A stretch of 60,000 bases of DNA from Polytrichum commune (Eukaryota > Streptophyta > Polytrichopsida > Polytrichales > Polytrichaceae): assembly GCA_950295325.1 (NCBI GenBank), contig OX485803.1, positions 59,289,554 through 59,349,553 on the forward strand, read 5' to 3'. Of the stretch, positions 49,653 through 60,000 are shown piece after piece (position 1 is the stretch's first letter; each line of letters starts with the position of its first letter). The notes under the pieces are model-generated. The model was not told the DNA's origin, ran no database searches, and saw nothing but the letters and a program-made list of their open reading frames with translations. The position numbers and the translations under genes were made by a program.

Positions 49653-52600
49653 ATGACCGATAGAGCAACAGGAAGCTTTGTTACTGCTGTTGCTGTTTGC
49701 ATGACACCTAGGTTGCTGGTTATGGCATCCTTCTCAATCTGTACTGCATATGGCACTACCACCGGAACAGGAGCAGGATGTCTCCGGAGTCTCTTCTTTC
49801 CCATGTCTCTTGATTCCCATGTCAGCAACAACAGCAATGCCTCTATGCGGTCTCTGTCGATGCGTAGGAGAGTCCCTCAAGCTCTTATCAAACGACAGGT
49901 GCACAATGGGCCTTGGTTAGGGTTATGGGTTATACATCATCTTCTTTTCCTAAGCTCACTATAGATTGTACTGCGTCCGATGCTTGTGAATTGTGTGGAT
50001 GTACGCAGCAGCAGCTGGAATTGACATTTGTGGGTAGGGGATGGATAACTCTGCAAACTACATAGCTTAGACACATTGTTGCTTGGTGAATTTTGCAATG
50101 TGCAGGAAGATGGAGGGGAAATGGACACAGAGCGACAGGAAGAGAGCAGTAAATGCGCAGTTGTGAGTAAATTGAGGAGTGGCCATGACGATATGACTAT
50201 TTTACATTCGTCTGAGGCATCAACTTCAAAATATGCAGGATTCTCTCTCCTCGTCAACAATTCAGGTGCCGTGCTGTGTTTCTTTTTTCAGCACACGAGG
50301 TGACTTATATTACTTCATGTCTTTTTTCTAAAGCTGGACATTCATCAGGGGCATAATTGGGTGCAGGGAATATCCTTAGTATGTACAAGCAGGACAGCAT
50401 TTGGACAGATTTGTACTTTGTGAGTGGTTTTCTCTCTCTTTTCCTTTTGATTGCCATATCTGAAGGAAACACTCGTTGAGAGTATCCATGAAACGATCAT
50501 ACAACCCTTTTCAGTCTTATTTGTGGTAATTGATGATTCAAACAGGATGAATTTGCCATTCTTCCAGCGGTTGTGCCAGAAGGCCCCATAGCAATCTTAG
50601 GGTTGGTATGTTTCCCGTGACACCTCCTTGCATTCTTATCCTGTGCTTTCACATTTGTGATAATTCAATCAGTAGTAGATTGAGTAAATTTTCTTTGTGT
50701 CTTTCCATTTGAGGAGCCTGTTTCATTTCTTGGATGATTATGGAGAGTTACATTAGATCATGTCAATTAAGACTTTGGGTGATCTATTGAAAGGGAGGTG
50801 GTACGGCAGCTCGGATATTGTTGACTGTGTGGCCTTCACAAACACTTGAGGGCTGGGAGATTGATGAAATGGTAAGTTATAGTGTCCTATAAAATGAGTT
50901 TGCATCTCGAGAACATCAAATGGTTGCCTCATATGCATTTCCTTGAGTACTTACGTTTGAGCTGTGTTCAACCTTTTATTGTTATGACTGTCGGGAGACA
51001 CAACCCAATGATTATCTGGAAGTCGACTTAAGGTAGACGTGTCTTTTGGATACTTTTCTTTCTGTGGCCACTTCTTGTAAAATATGAAATACGCAATTAG
51101 TGCGGGATGATTAGCAAACCCAAAATTTGTGGCCGTAGCCATTTGCCTCATAATTTTCAGAGCTCATATGAATATCTTATTCATTATCAAAGTGAAGATT
51201 CTCGTGCTCATTAAGTGGTCATGTAGGTCCCTCTAATCATGTAGACTGTTGAGCCTAGAATGGTTAATATATTATGAGCACATAGTCCAATCACCTTCAA
51301 ACACATGTCTTTCTGGTATCCATTCTTAGATCCACACCTAACGATGTACCACTCAATTATAGGTGTCCACATTATTGCTATGTTGGCTCTAGGTACGTCT
51401 ACCTTAATAACTGCTTCAATCACTGTTTTGTCATTAAAATAATTATGAACCTTGACAATGTGTGGTGCAGCTGGTGGACAAGGCAAGGGATTATTTAGGG
51501 TTAAAAGCACTTGAGTCAGCCACCCCTGAAGGTGGTATCCTGACTGTCCACATTGGTGATGCACTCTCTTCAGAAGCCACAGTAGAAGGAGGATTTGCTG
51601 GTATCTCCCCCTTTCCTCCCTGTGTTTGCAACCCAAGTTACCATGTCAATCTCTCAAATATATAGTCAGTTGTTGCCTGGATTCCGAGCCCTTCTGTATG
51701 TTCAATTTATATGCTTGAGCTCAGTTTCAAATCTCCCTTACGCACATGAAATAGTTTGGGCAAAGTCTAGAAACACACAATTGTGTTTTCTTTTTGGTCT
51801 ATCATGATGATGATCATATATCAAAGCATTGGAGTGATCCATTGAAACATCTCAGACTGAATCTCCATTCCCGCAGGCATTGTGGTGGATCTGTTTCAGA
51901 AGGGGAAGGTTTTGCCCCAACTTCAAAAGGTTTGTGCAATAGGCATGGTTGTTTGAAGCTCAATAATGAAGAAAATGCAACTGGAGGTGCTATCTGATTG
52001 TATTGCTGCTTGAGATTATTTTAGGCAGCAACTTGCGCTCTTCCTTCAGTGATGTACAGATGCTTTTCTTTGAAGTTGAATCACATGGGGTGAGTTGTGA
52101 CAGTCCTAGTCGGAAACAAGCAGGTTATCGGCATCATCTTAGATATTCACCACCTATGGCAGGTAAAAACGTGGCGTGAGCTCAAGCAGAAACTCAGATG
52201 TGGTGGACGCATTATGGTCAACTGTGGAGGCACCTCTGTGGAGCGGAGGGATCCTGAATTGAATGATGATGATGGTACGTGGACATGGGAAGATGGTTCC
52301 GCCGCAAGGGATACCACGCTCTCCGCAATGGCCCAAGTATTTCCTGAGGTGATTCATCAACCGTCAAGCATGTGTATCTTGGGCAGTATCAGATTTTTAA
52401 AATTGGAAAATGTGTCCTGCACTCTGCACACATACAAACCTCTAGATCCATACATCAACATTGATTTGACATGGATATAATCACATCAAATTACAAACAT
52501 TGAATCCATGCCCACTGAATATAGGGTTGTGGTTTCAATCTTTTGTTTCTATGTTTTATAATTGCAAGATCTAAGAGGGTGAAATGTGCTGTATAAATGC

Positions 52601-53086
52601 TAAATGAATTGTTAGCTAAATGATGAATTAGCACCGTAAAGATATGAAACCCCGAAGAGTACGTAATGGCACAGACTCAACATGAAATGCTGGCCACTTG
52701 CAATTTGAGGTGCACTGCTGACATTAGCACTTGTATTGATGCAAAGATGATTGTGAGCGTGGTTGTACGGGGACTGTGTAGATGCTAAACAGGCAAATAA
52801 TTTAAGCCTTTGCAGGATCTATTAATTCCAAGGGGTGCTGCAGCTGTGCATCTTGATCACTAACCTTCTTATTATTGGATCTGAGCAGCTTAATCTACAG
52901 AAGATGGACACAAAAGAGGACAATTATCTGGCTCTCACAGGGCCACTTCCTGACAAGAAAAGCTGGGCAGCAGCTGTGCCAGAGAGGTTGAGGCCTGGGA
53001 TCCTTCGGTGGTCTCCATTTCAAGCGAACCACTCAATTTATCAATACTTAGCACAAGCAAAGTGGCGAGTGATGTGGACATTATGA
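49653..53086 (+). CDS. SAM-dependent methyltransferase-superfamily protein (spermidine-synthase-like fold)
   Basis: Nine exons: 49653-49898, 50106-50265, 50367-50419, 50546-50605, 50794-50871, 51471-51600, 51877-51929, 52163-52348, 52889-53086; about 387 residues. Blocks in order are DEFAILPAVVPEGPIAILGL, directly followed by GGGTAAR (SAM-binding loop), LEGWEIDEM (acidic ribose-binding strand), VDKARDYLGL, ILTVHIGDAL, GIVVDLFQKGKVLPQL, RIMVNCGG and NYLALTGPLPDKKSW. This matches a plant family related to Arabidopsis At5g63100-type proteins, whose substrate is unknown to me. The N-terminus is Ser/Arg-rich and may be an organellar transit peptide, but the start is uncertain. The exon 9 acceptor is a tandem GAG/CAG, so one Gln may vary. 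The last ~20 residues have no family resemblance I recall, and a MITE begins 8 bp after the stop. Confidence 0.82.
51233..51375 (-). repeat. Dispersed repeat family B, copy in methyltransferase intron 5
   Basis: Reverse-complement match to 44814-44945 (ACACCTATAATTGAGTGG, GTGTGGATCTAAGAATGGATACC). Both best copies lie in introns of neighbouring genes. Confidence 0.7.
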
Positions 53087-53094
53087 ACTAGGTA

Positions 53095-53426
53095 CACTAA
53101 ATATGATATTTAGTGTCGTGTGGTATTTCATGTCACTATTGTAACTTTTCGGATGACACTTCTTATGAATAAGTGAACAAATGCTGTCATGGATGATGGA
53201 TGGGTCCATCCATTAGCCAAAACCCTACCTTCTCTTGTCAGCAACTTGTGTTAAAATATTGTCATGGATGATTGAAATTTGGATGAAAAATAACTTTGTA
53301 AGTGACAGTAATTGCAACACTGTAAATCTATAATCCTCAAAAGTCTTATAAAGAATGAAAAATAATGTTGGTGACACTACTCTGTAGTTTGCAATTACTA
53401 TTGAGCAAGACATTTAGAATTAGTGG
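53095..53426. mobile_element. MITE copy 2 (same family as 15264), right TIR lost
   Basis: Starts CACTAAATATGATATTTAGTG and aligns along its length with 15264-15586: CATGGATGATGGATG, GATGAAAAATA, GTGACAGTAATTGCAACACT and TATTGAGCAAGACA. It ends before the right terminal repeat. It lies in the presumed 3' UTR of the methyltransferase-like gene. Confidence 0.75.
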
Positions 53427-53530
53427 AGTGGATGTGAGAAGCCCTGCCATGGGCTATAGTAGGCGCTCAACCTACAGAGTTGCAGTAACGGCAGAATGGA
53501 TATTAGGTGCCTATCTACATCTGATGGAAT

Positions 53531-53922
53531 CAATGTTCAAGATTGAAGTCTTCAATGCCCTTCACACGCGATTTGGCCCTTCAAAATATACTTCTCTCAA
53601 AACAACCCTTCAAAACGCAACCCCAAATTGAAAATGAAGACGTCACTTGAAGTCCTTAATATACTTTGCCCACCACAAGAACCAACAAGCGTAGAGCATT
53701 GTCAGCACAAGAAGTGGAGTTAGATGGTTGATTCTTTAATTTTCACATTGTACTAGAAACATGTACCATATAATTCATGCACAAATTTAATATGAGTTTT
53801 GTATTTCATTTCTATATTCTTATATTGACATCTTGACTTTGAAAAAGCCCTTCAACTGAAAGACTGAAATTTGAGAGCCCTTCAAAATGAAACTCATATG
53901 AGGGCTTCAATCTTGAACACTG
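53531..53922. mobile_element. hAT-type MITE, 392 bp, 8-bp TSD
   Basis: Left end CAATGTTCAAGATTGAAG, right end (reverse-complemented) CAGTGTTCAAGATTGAAG, extending to about 24 bp with three mismatches. Flanked by GATGGAAT at 53523-53530 and 53923-53930. CAGTG-type ends and an 8-bp duplication are hAT features. No transposase coding. Confidence 0.88.
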
Positions 53923-53930
53923 GATGGAAT

Positions 53931-56900
53931 GGCAACACATGGCCACAACTGGATGTAGTGGTCAACCCATGGCAAGGTCATCAATTAGAGGTGATAACAC
54001 GTCTTCTTGTATCCAATTAGGAATAAACACAATAGCTTGGCTTGACCACTACGAATTTGGAATTGCTCAAAAGGTGCCGTGCTTGTCCTAACATGATTGA
54101 AGGATTGGAGGGTTTTTGATATCGTAGTTAGATAGCCAGTGTGGCATAATATTATTTTATGTTCAGATGTAAGATTATTTTGAACATAAAATAAGAATTC
54201 ACCACAATTAATCCAAATTACCGTACATGTTTTCCAAGATGTGGTAAATTCTTACTCTACACAAGTAGTGTTAATAGTTCATTGCAGGATATTAAATAGA
54301 GGAGGGGTTTACATTATATTCTAGGTCATTCTTAGTCATTAAAGAATATGGATTAACATGATATTGCAAGACTATGCACTAAGAACTTGGTCCATGTCCT
54401 CAATCATTTTCGGACCTCAATTCCACATAGAAGATGCACTTGAAATTGTGTCTAACTAGAGAAAGTTTTACATCAAACAAAATACCACCTTCAAAAAAAT
54501 CTGTGTGATCTGAAAATTTTGTGCAAAAAATAGAAATGAATTTCAACAAGCATTTTCAAGAAGTGAGGGCCTTTGAAGGGAAAATGTGTTATGAATACAT
54601 TTTTGGAGCTTTGATTGTGATTTTTCAAAATTATTTTTTATTTTAGTTTTTAGTTGCATTTAACCAAGAAAACTTAGACAATGAAACCCAATACCACCCC
54701 CAACAAAGATTTTGCAATTTGAAGTTGTTATATAAAAGATACAAACAAATACAAACAAGAGGACTATTGGGGCTTCATCTCTCAAGTATACATATCTTAC
54801 ATGATTTGTGGACACTTCAAGGGGAGGGGTTATATACTAAATCTTACTACTCACATAATTTGCAATGTAGACACATTATTTCTATTGATTGGATGTTTGC
54901 GAACAAGCCGAAATCCAAAAAGAATCACAAAAAAAAATAGAAATATAGAAATATAGAAATAATTATTATGAGTGTTTGGTTGACTTTTGGTACTTTAAAT
55001 AATATTCTAACATTGTTGTGTTGGACCGACTATTTGCATACGGTATAAAGATTCAATATGTGCTTGAGAATTGTCAGCTATCAAGCATTGAGGTTCCGGC
55101 TCTAAAGATTTTTATCCTTGTCTTAAAATGTGACCTTGGAAACACATACTTCCACTTCTTCTATTGAATCAACCAATACCTAAGGGGATGTGGCCTTATG
55201 TGGTCACTTTGGTTGATTTAACACATGTGTTTGAGTAGTGTCTATGTAGTTAAGAATAGACATCGAAAAGATGTGTTATGAAGATAACATGTAATGTAAG
55301 GGTATGTTTTCATTGAGCATCATAAATAGAACATTGATATCATCAAGAATCTATATCACAACTTTGTCTAAATTAATTAATAAATATCAAATTTGGATAG
55401 AGTTTTAGCCCATTCTAGTGTATGTTATAGATTTTACAGAGCAAGAAGTTGAAGGTCGAGCTATGAATCCCCTAAAATACATCACCTACTCGGAGAAGGT
55501 GGTATCAAGGTGCCATCAATGTTCCATCTATGCTTCTCAATGGAAATGTCTATTGTCTTACAAAAGGTTGATGTTATCAAGGCGGGATCAAGTATCAAGG
55601 TGACATCAATATTGCATCTCCTACAATGGAGGTATTTGGTCACACATTAGGTCATGTTCTTAGATTTTTTTCCTTTTACAGGGGAACCAAGAATGTCGTA
55701 CTTCTGGGGGACTGGCTTGTATGCAATGTCACAAACTCCCACCTCCTCTTATCTCTTTTTCCCTCAACTTGAGTATGATAGGTTAGACATAATAGGTATA
55801 GCTGACAGTTGAGAAAGACCTCAGTTATACAAGAATGTGTCATGATTGGAGAAGATTGCTTGCTTCAGATTATTTTTCCCCCCCTCAAATCTATCCTAAT
55901 TTTTAACAATCATTAAGGCATGTGGACCTTATATGGTAATCCTTATGGCTTGAACGCCTATAGTTGAGTGGTATATGGCAAGGTTTGTAGTCAAGAATGG
56001 ACAACAAAAAGACACTTGTTGCAATGAGATTAGATTATGTGCTCAAAATATAAACACATGCTAGGTTCAACAACTAACACAAATGGGAAGACCTATGTGA
56101 TCACTTAAAGAAAATCAAAATTCTCACTTTGACCTCCTATAAATTCTATATCTCAATTAAGATTTTTGAATTTGAAGTGGTAATCTACAAGATTTGCAAT
56201 GAACTAAATGAGACAATTTCCAATATGATCCAACGACCCAATTGTCTGTGGAGTTGGAAGTGCCTACAATTGGACCACATAACTTATTACATGTTCACAA
56301 GCTAAAGGTTTGAGAGCCAAATTCTGTTTCTCATACCATGGATGTTTGTTGCCATATTGTGGGCTGCTATTCTTTGATTATTCTTCAAAAGTACTGCCTA
56401 ACGAATTTGACTGATCATTCACATCTCTCCCTCAATGTTATGCTATCAACAGCTATTTTGCCACCCACAACAAATTTTCACAAAGAGCAGAGAGTACAGA
56501 GGCCCACACAAATTCCTAGCCACCCTAGCTACCAACACACGCACACTAAAAGAAATAAAAGCTGTACCAAACTTGGATATTTATTGTAGAAGATGTTTCC
56601 ATGTCCCTTTTGATGCGTAGTTGCAGCAATTTGCAAATGCAGCCTTAACCCATAAGTCCCTGAGATATACGAACGGGTCAATGAATGTCCCTTTTGGGAG
56701 ACTTTTCATCCAAAAACGAAGAAGAGTTGATCTATTCAGATCAATTTGCATTCCACTAACTCCGCAAATTTGTAAAGACTCATGTAGATCGTTGGAATTA
56801 GGTTTAAGGTTCTGAAAATGATGGCATGACTGCCAAGTGTGTAGGTATGTGTGCATATACCAAAGTCCCTGAGAGCCATGTTTAGACATTTCAATGGAAA

Positions 56901-58626
56901 GTAAGAAAATAGCTCCCTGTTTTGTTCATTGGAAAACATCGAAGTCTGCTGTGGATTCCCCTTCACTCAAGCCCTCTACTTGTTCTCTAACTATTGGAAG
57001 CACTGAATCAACCACTTGGATCACTGGGAAGAAAGTGGTTCACTGCAGAGGAAAGCAATGCACATCGTCATCCTCAGAAGGTCTGTGGCCCTATTGTGGG
57101 CATTTCCAACTCCACCAATAATTTTGGCCATTGGATCACATCAAGAATTGCGTCGCCCAGTTAACAACCCCAAATCATAAAGATTGTTAATTTCCCAGCT
57201 TCAAAACCATAAGTGAGTCCTACGAGGTCATAGGGAAGATTCTCTTTCTCATTGAGTGATCCCACATGCCTCATGATTGTGTTAAATGATCATGAATTTA
57301 GAATGGTTAACATATTGTGAGCACTCATTTCATTGTCATGATCGTAACACATGTCATTTTGGTGTATGATCTTAACTACAAACCTTGCCATGCACCCTCA
57401 AGTATAGGTGTTCAACTAAGAAGAACAACAACCACATACCTTAGTTATGACTGATACCTCTTTGTTGGAAGCACTTCTTGCTGGCCCTCTCACTCTGGAG
57501 AGAGAGCTGGCATAATTCATCATGCACATGTATATACAGTGAAGGACATGGTGGTGGTGGTGAGGCCCTTTCCCCATTATTCCTCACCATTCTGAAAAGG
57601 TGGGGGACGACATTAACGTGATGTGTCATATGCACGGGTGCAAAAGACCGGTATGGCATGGGTCCATCATACTAGTATATGTACAGGCAAAGTCATAAAT
57701 TGTCTCCTGCTCTGGAATACTAGGACTCCTCGATATGTAACCAATGAACTTAAATTACAGCAAGGGCCATGGGGAAATGACGTAAGTAACTTAGCTTGTA
57801 TGCTGTACTTCCTAGGTATTAGCAAGTTCAGGACATGTTATCTTGCAAGGAACTTGGGACTGCAACCCAGAGGAGTTAATTTGAAACTGTAGTATAGTTG
57901 GGAGTGTCCAATGTACTTAACTTGAAACACATGCACTATATATTCCAGAGCTCCTTGGAGATTAATTGTACAGGCACGAATTGATTGCATGGGAAGGGTC
58001 ACATGAAAATGTGCAAAGCAGGATGCATTCCCATAGCTTTCTCAAATCCTTTTCAAATGTGACTTGAAAGGACCTCCCTGACTCCAATTACCCCTTACCT
58101 ACCAATCTGATTGCAGTGACAATATGTATTATGGAATTTTATTTACTCCTAAACTGAAAGTACATCAACCAAACATTTCAAGCGAAGCATTTGCTACCTG
58201 AGAAGGACATTGTAATCACTACCAGCATATAACACTATATTCGTTAATCGGAGACTTTGGAAAGTCTCAAAATAAAATATGCGCATAGTTTGGGATGCCA
58301 ATATTGTGAGCATACGGAACATTGGGAACATAAGGAACATGATGGTTTACAAAATCGCACGTGAAGAATATTCAACTTACTAATAATAGTAAGGTCTTGA
58401 ATTATAATGAAAACATGAATTACATGTGGAAAATAACAATTGAATCTAAAAAAAATGGTTTTATGTCATTATAAAGTTTAGGGTGTGCATCCCATACATA
58501 AGGTCTTATGGAATTGGATGGCACATCCTAAACGTATATCACAATTGAATTTAACAACTCTACTAAGTCTATTAAAAACAAAGTTTACTAAGTGCCCATG
58601 CTTTTCCCCATTCATTCCCACCTATG
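53931..58626. other. Gene-poor interval with decayed repeats
   Basis: No conserved coding sequence found. It contains weak family-B repeat copies (55220-55310, 55940-56065, 57285-57420) and AT-rich low-complexity DNA such as a short ATAGAAAT reiteration near 54935-54960. Confidence 0.45.
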
Positions 58627-60000
58627 TTAAGTTTCTCCATCTCCATCTTCCGCTTCATATCCATTCTCGGCGTCATTTTCCGCAGTTGCAATACGTGCCA
58701 AGTTGTCTTTGGCAAAATCTATATGTTTTTGGGGGATGGTCATTGTTTCTGATTTGGAACCCTTGCGCGGCTTCCAAGCACAAAGTATGGTATCCGTGTT
58801 TATCCAAACTGGTCCGTACGCTGAGTCCACTGTCCACTTGAAGTTCTTTTTCGTGTCCCAACCTAAATAGGTGCGAAGCACATTCTGGTCTTTGGTGCTT
58901 GGACGGCAATAATCCACCTCAATTTGACGAAAGTTGGGGCTAGTTCGAACAAAATTGGGTGAAGACAATGCTTTCACCAACCAAATTGGCTTGGGATGCT
59001 CCTCATTCCCTGCTCGTACGAGGACCATATAACCTTCGTGGCAATCAACACCTACACGAAACGACGGGGCCGGCCGATTGCGCGCAGGGCCAACGTAATG
59101 CTCGTCCATTGCGAACTCTTCACGGATGTCTCTATTGCTGAAAAACATTGTTTCAGACTCGACAACCGACAAACGACTATGTGGCCAAAATCCTTGTGTC
59201 AAAGTCGTACGGGTGTCGCCACCAAATGTCATCAAGGCCGTTCGAATGCGATCCCAATACGCGATCAACGGTTCATGGGTATCTCTAACACGTCTGGTGA
59301 TGTTCTCCTCGCACAACTCTTTCCAATACTCAATGAATCCGGATATGCCTTTGATGATTTCTGGCCCATTCCTCATGGGGTCGGGTTTGCAAGGCATTGG
59401 TTCGCCATCCGGGAGCAAGCATTTCCCATCCTTGTCTTGACGCCATACGAGTATACCATCATCCGGGCCCCAATTAGCAGATGTGCACAAAAGCTTGAAC
59501 TGCATGGCCGGGACACCATCATCCCTCATATAGAATCGGAATTGTTGTGCTTTGGTATGCCCCACCAAACGGTCCCCTCCCTTCAACATGTATGGCTTGA
59601 TGAAGGCCTTGAAATTTGGTACTTCTTCAATCATGTGCGGGATCACTGGCATATGGTCTAAATCCATATATGATTTCATAAGAAGTGATATGGTCGGAAA
59701 ATCTTCCTCATGCAACTTCATGCTCCAACGCCCGAATGACGCATCAATGTCGTCATGTGTGTGTCCCACCATCAAGAAAGACACAAACACCTCTTTGAAG
59801 ATTCCTTTCGCCACGAGCAATGACCAAAAACAAAATACGTATCGACATTTGTTGTCTTTCGCACAATTATCAAGTTGAACGTGGAGAGTTGGAGGCAATG
59901 GTTTAGCAAAAATGGATCCTGCGGGTGGTTCTGGCAATGACGATATACAAACCTCCTTCCCCGCAAGCATTGCCTCATAAAGGGGTGTCGTTCCACAACC
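58627..60000 (-). CDS. DUF7869-type protein, 5' end outside window
   Basis: An uninterrupted minus-strand frame runs from the window edge to a stop at 58627. An internal Met lies at 59970, but codons upstream (GCGTTPLYEA) are also open. Signature blocks near the N-terminal side are LHVQLDNCAKDNKCRYVF and FVSFLMVGHTHDDIDASFGR. The C-terminal ~250 residues include IWLVKALSSPNF and an acidic tail. This domain is common in uncharacterised multi-copy proteins of non-seed plants and some animals. Spaced Asp/His residues and multi-copy occurrence suggest a transposon-encoded RNase H-like nuclease, but that is inference. The frame is intact, so the copy may be young or functional. The N-terminal part and any terminal repeats lie beyond 60000. 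Confidence 0.75.
   Translation of the reverse strand, partial: GCGTTPLYEAMLAGKEVCISSLPEPPAGSIFAKPLPPTLHVQLDNCAKDNKCRYVFCFWSLLVAKGIFKEVFVSFLMVGHTHDDIDASFGRWSMKLHEEDFPTISLLMKSYMDLDHMPVIPHMIEEVPNFKAFIKPYMLKGGDRLVGHTKAQQFRFYMRDDGVPAMQFKLLCTSANWGPDDGILVWRQDKDGKCLLPDGEPMPCKPDPMRNGPEIIKGISGFIEYWKELCEENITRRVRDTHEPLIAYWDRIRTALMTFGGDTRTTLTQGFWPHSRLSVVESETMFFSNRDIREEFAMDEHYVGPARNRPAPSFRVGVDCHEGYMVLVRAGNEEHPKPIWLVKALSSPNFVRTSPNFRQIEVDYCRPSTKDQNVLRTYLGWDTKKNFKWTVDSAYGPVWINTDTILCAWKPRKGSKSETMTIPQKHIDFAKDNLARIATAENDAENGYEAEDGDGET

Noticed and set aside
58996-59661. Plus-strand 221-codon ORF
   Set aside because: Exact antisense shadow of the DUF7869 coding frame.

Overview
The window is nuclear DNA from a land plant. 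Six of the seven host-type genes are spliced genes with plant orthologues: PNET2/NEMP, MCMBP/ETG1, a DUF455 protein, Notchless, membrane-associated PGES-2, and a plant-type SAM-dependent methyltransferase. Plant telo-boxes (TTTAGGG type) lie next to two of them. Introns are short, mostly about 70-600 bp. The mobile DNA includes a DUF7869 gene and a very large non-LTR retrotransposon of a type I do not associate with flowering plants, so a non-seed plant such as a bryophyte or fern ally is my best guess, not a demonstrated fact. Gene models were built by hand from reading frame, GT/AG sites and family conservation; exon coordinates are given in each entry.

Layout. 1-3738 (-): PNET2/NEMP nuclear-envelope protein, its 3' end cut by the window edge. 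3739-4872: shared divergent promoter with a perfect E2F site. 4873-9954 (+): MCMBP/ETG1. 11653-14866 (-): ferritin-like DUF455 protein, with a 186-187 bp tandem repeat in intron 1. 15-17.6 kb: a MITE and LTR-like repeats. 17633-32881: one non-LTR retrotransposon bounded by an 11-bp target-site duplication. 33.0-35.2 kb: decayed Ty3 chromovirus remnants. 36836-40801 (-): Notchless (NLE). 44348-47768 (+): PTGES2-like. 48621-49408: long inverted repeat. 49653-53086 (+): SAM methyltransferase-like protein. 53.1-58.6 kb: MITEs and decayed repeats. 58627-60000 (-): DUF7869 protein, 5' end outside the window.

The standout is the 15.2-kb retrotransposon. ORF1 (RRM-like) and ORF2 overlap as ATGAATAG. 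ORF2 carries, in order, a hydrophobic N-terminus and degenerate 2A-like motif, an APE-type endonuclease, a reverse transcriptase (YADD), a long linker with a possible methyltransferase-like segment, an RNase H, and an R2-type zinc finger followed by a KPD...E...K nuclease-like (RLE-type) segment. This dual-endonuclease architecture is, from memory, that of the Dualen/RandI group described from green algae. The copy is dead (stops and frameshifts). It was itself hit by a 724-bp DNA transposon (8-bp TSD) and a 1499-bp solo-LTR-like element (5-bp TSD); removing either restores the ORF2 reading frame.

The host genes do not form a pathway. MCMBP (replication/cohesion, E2F-linked) and Notchless (60S ribosome assembly, telo-box-linked) are both growth-associated, and each carries the promoter element expected for its class.
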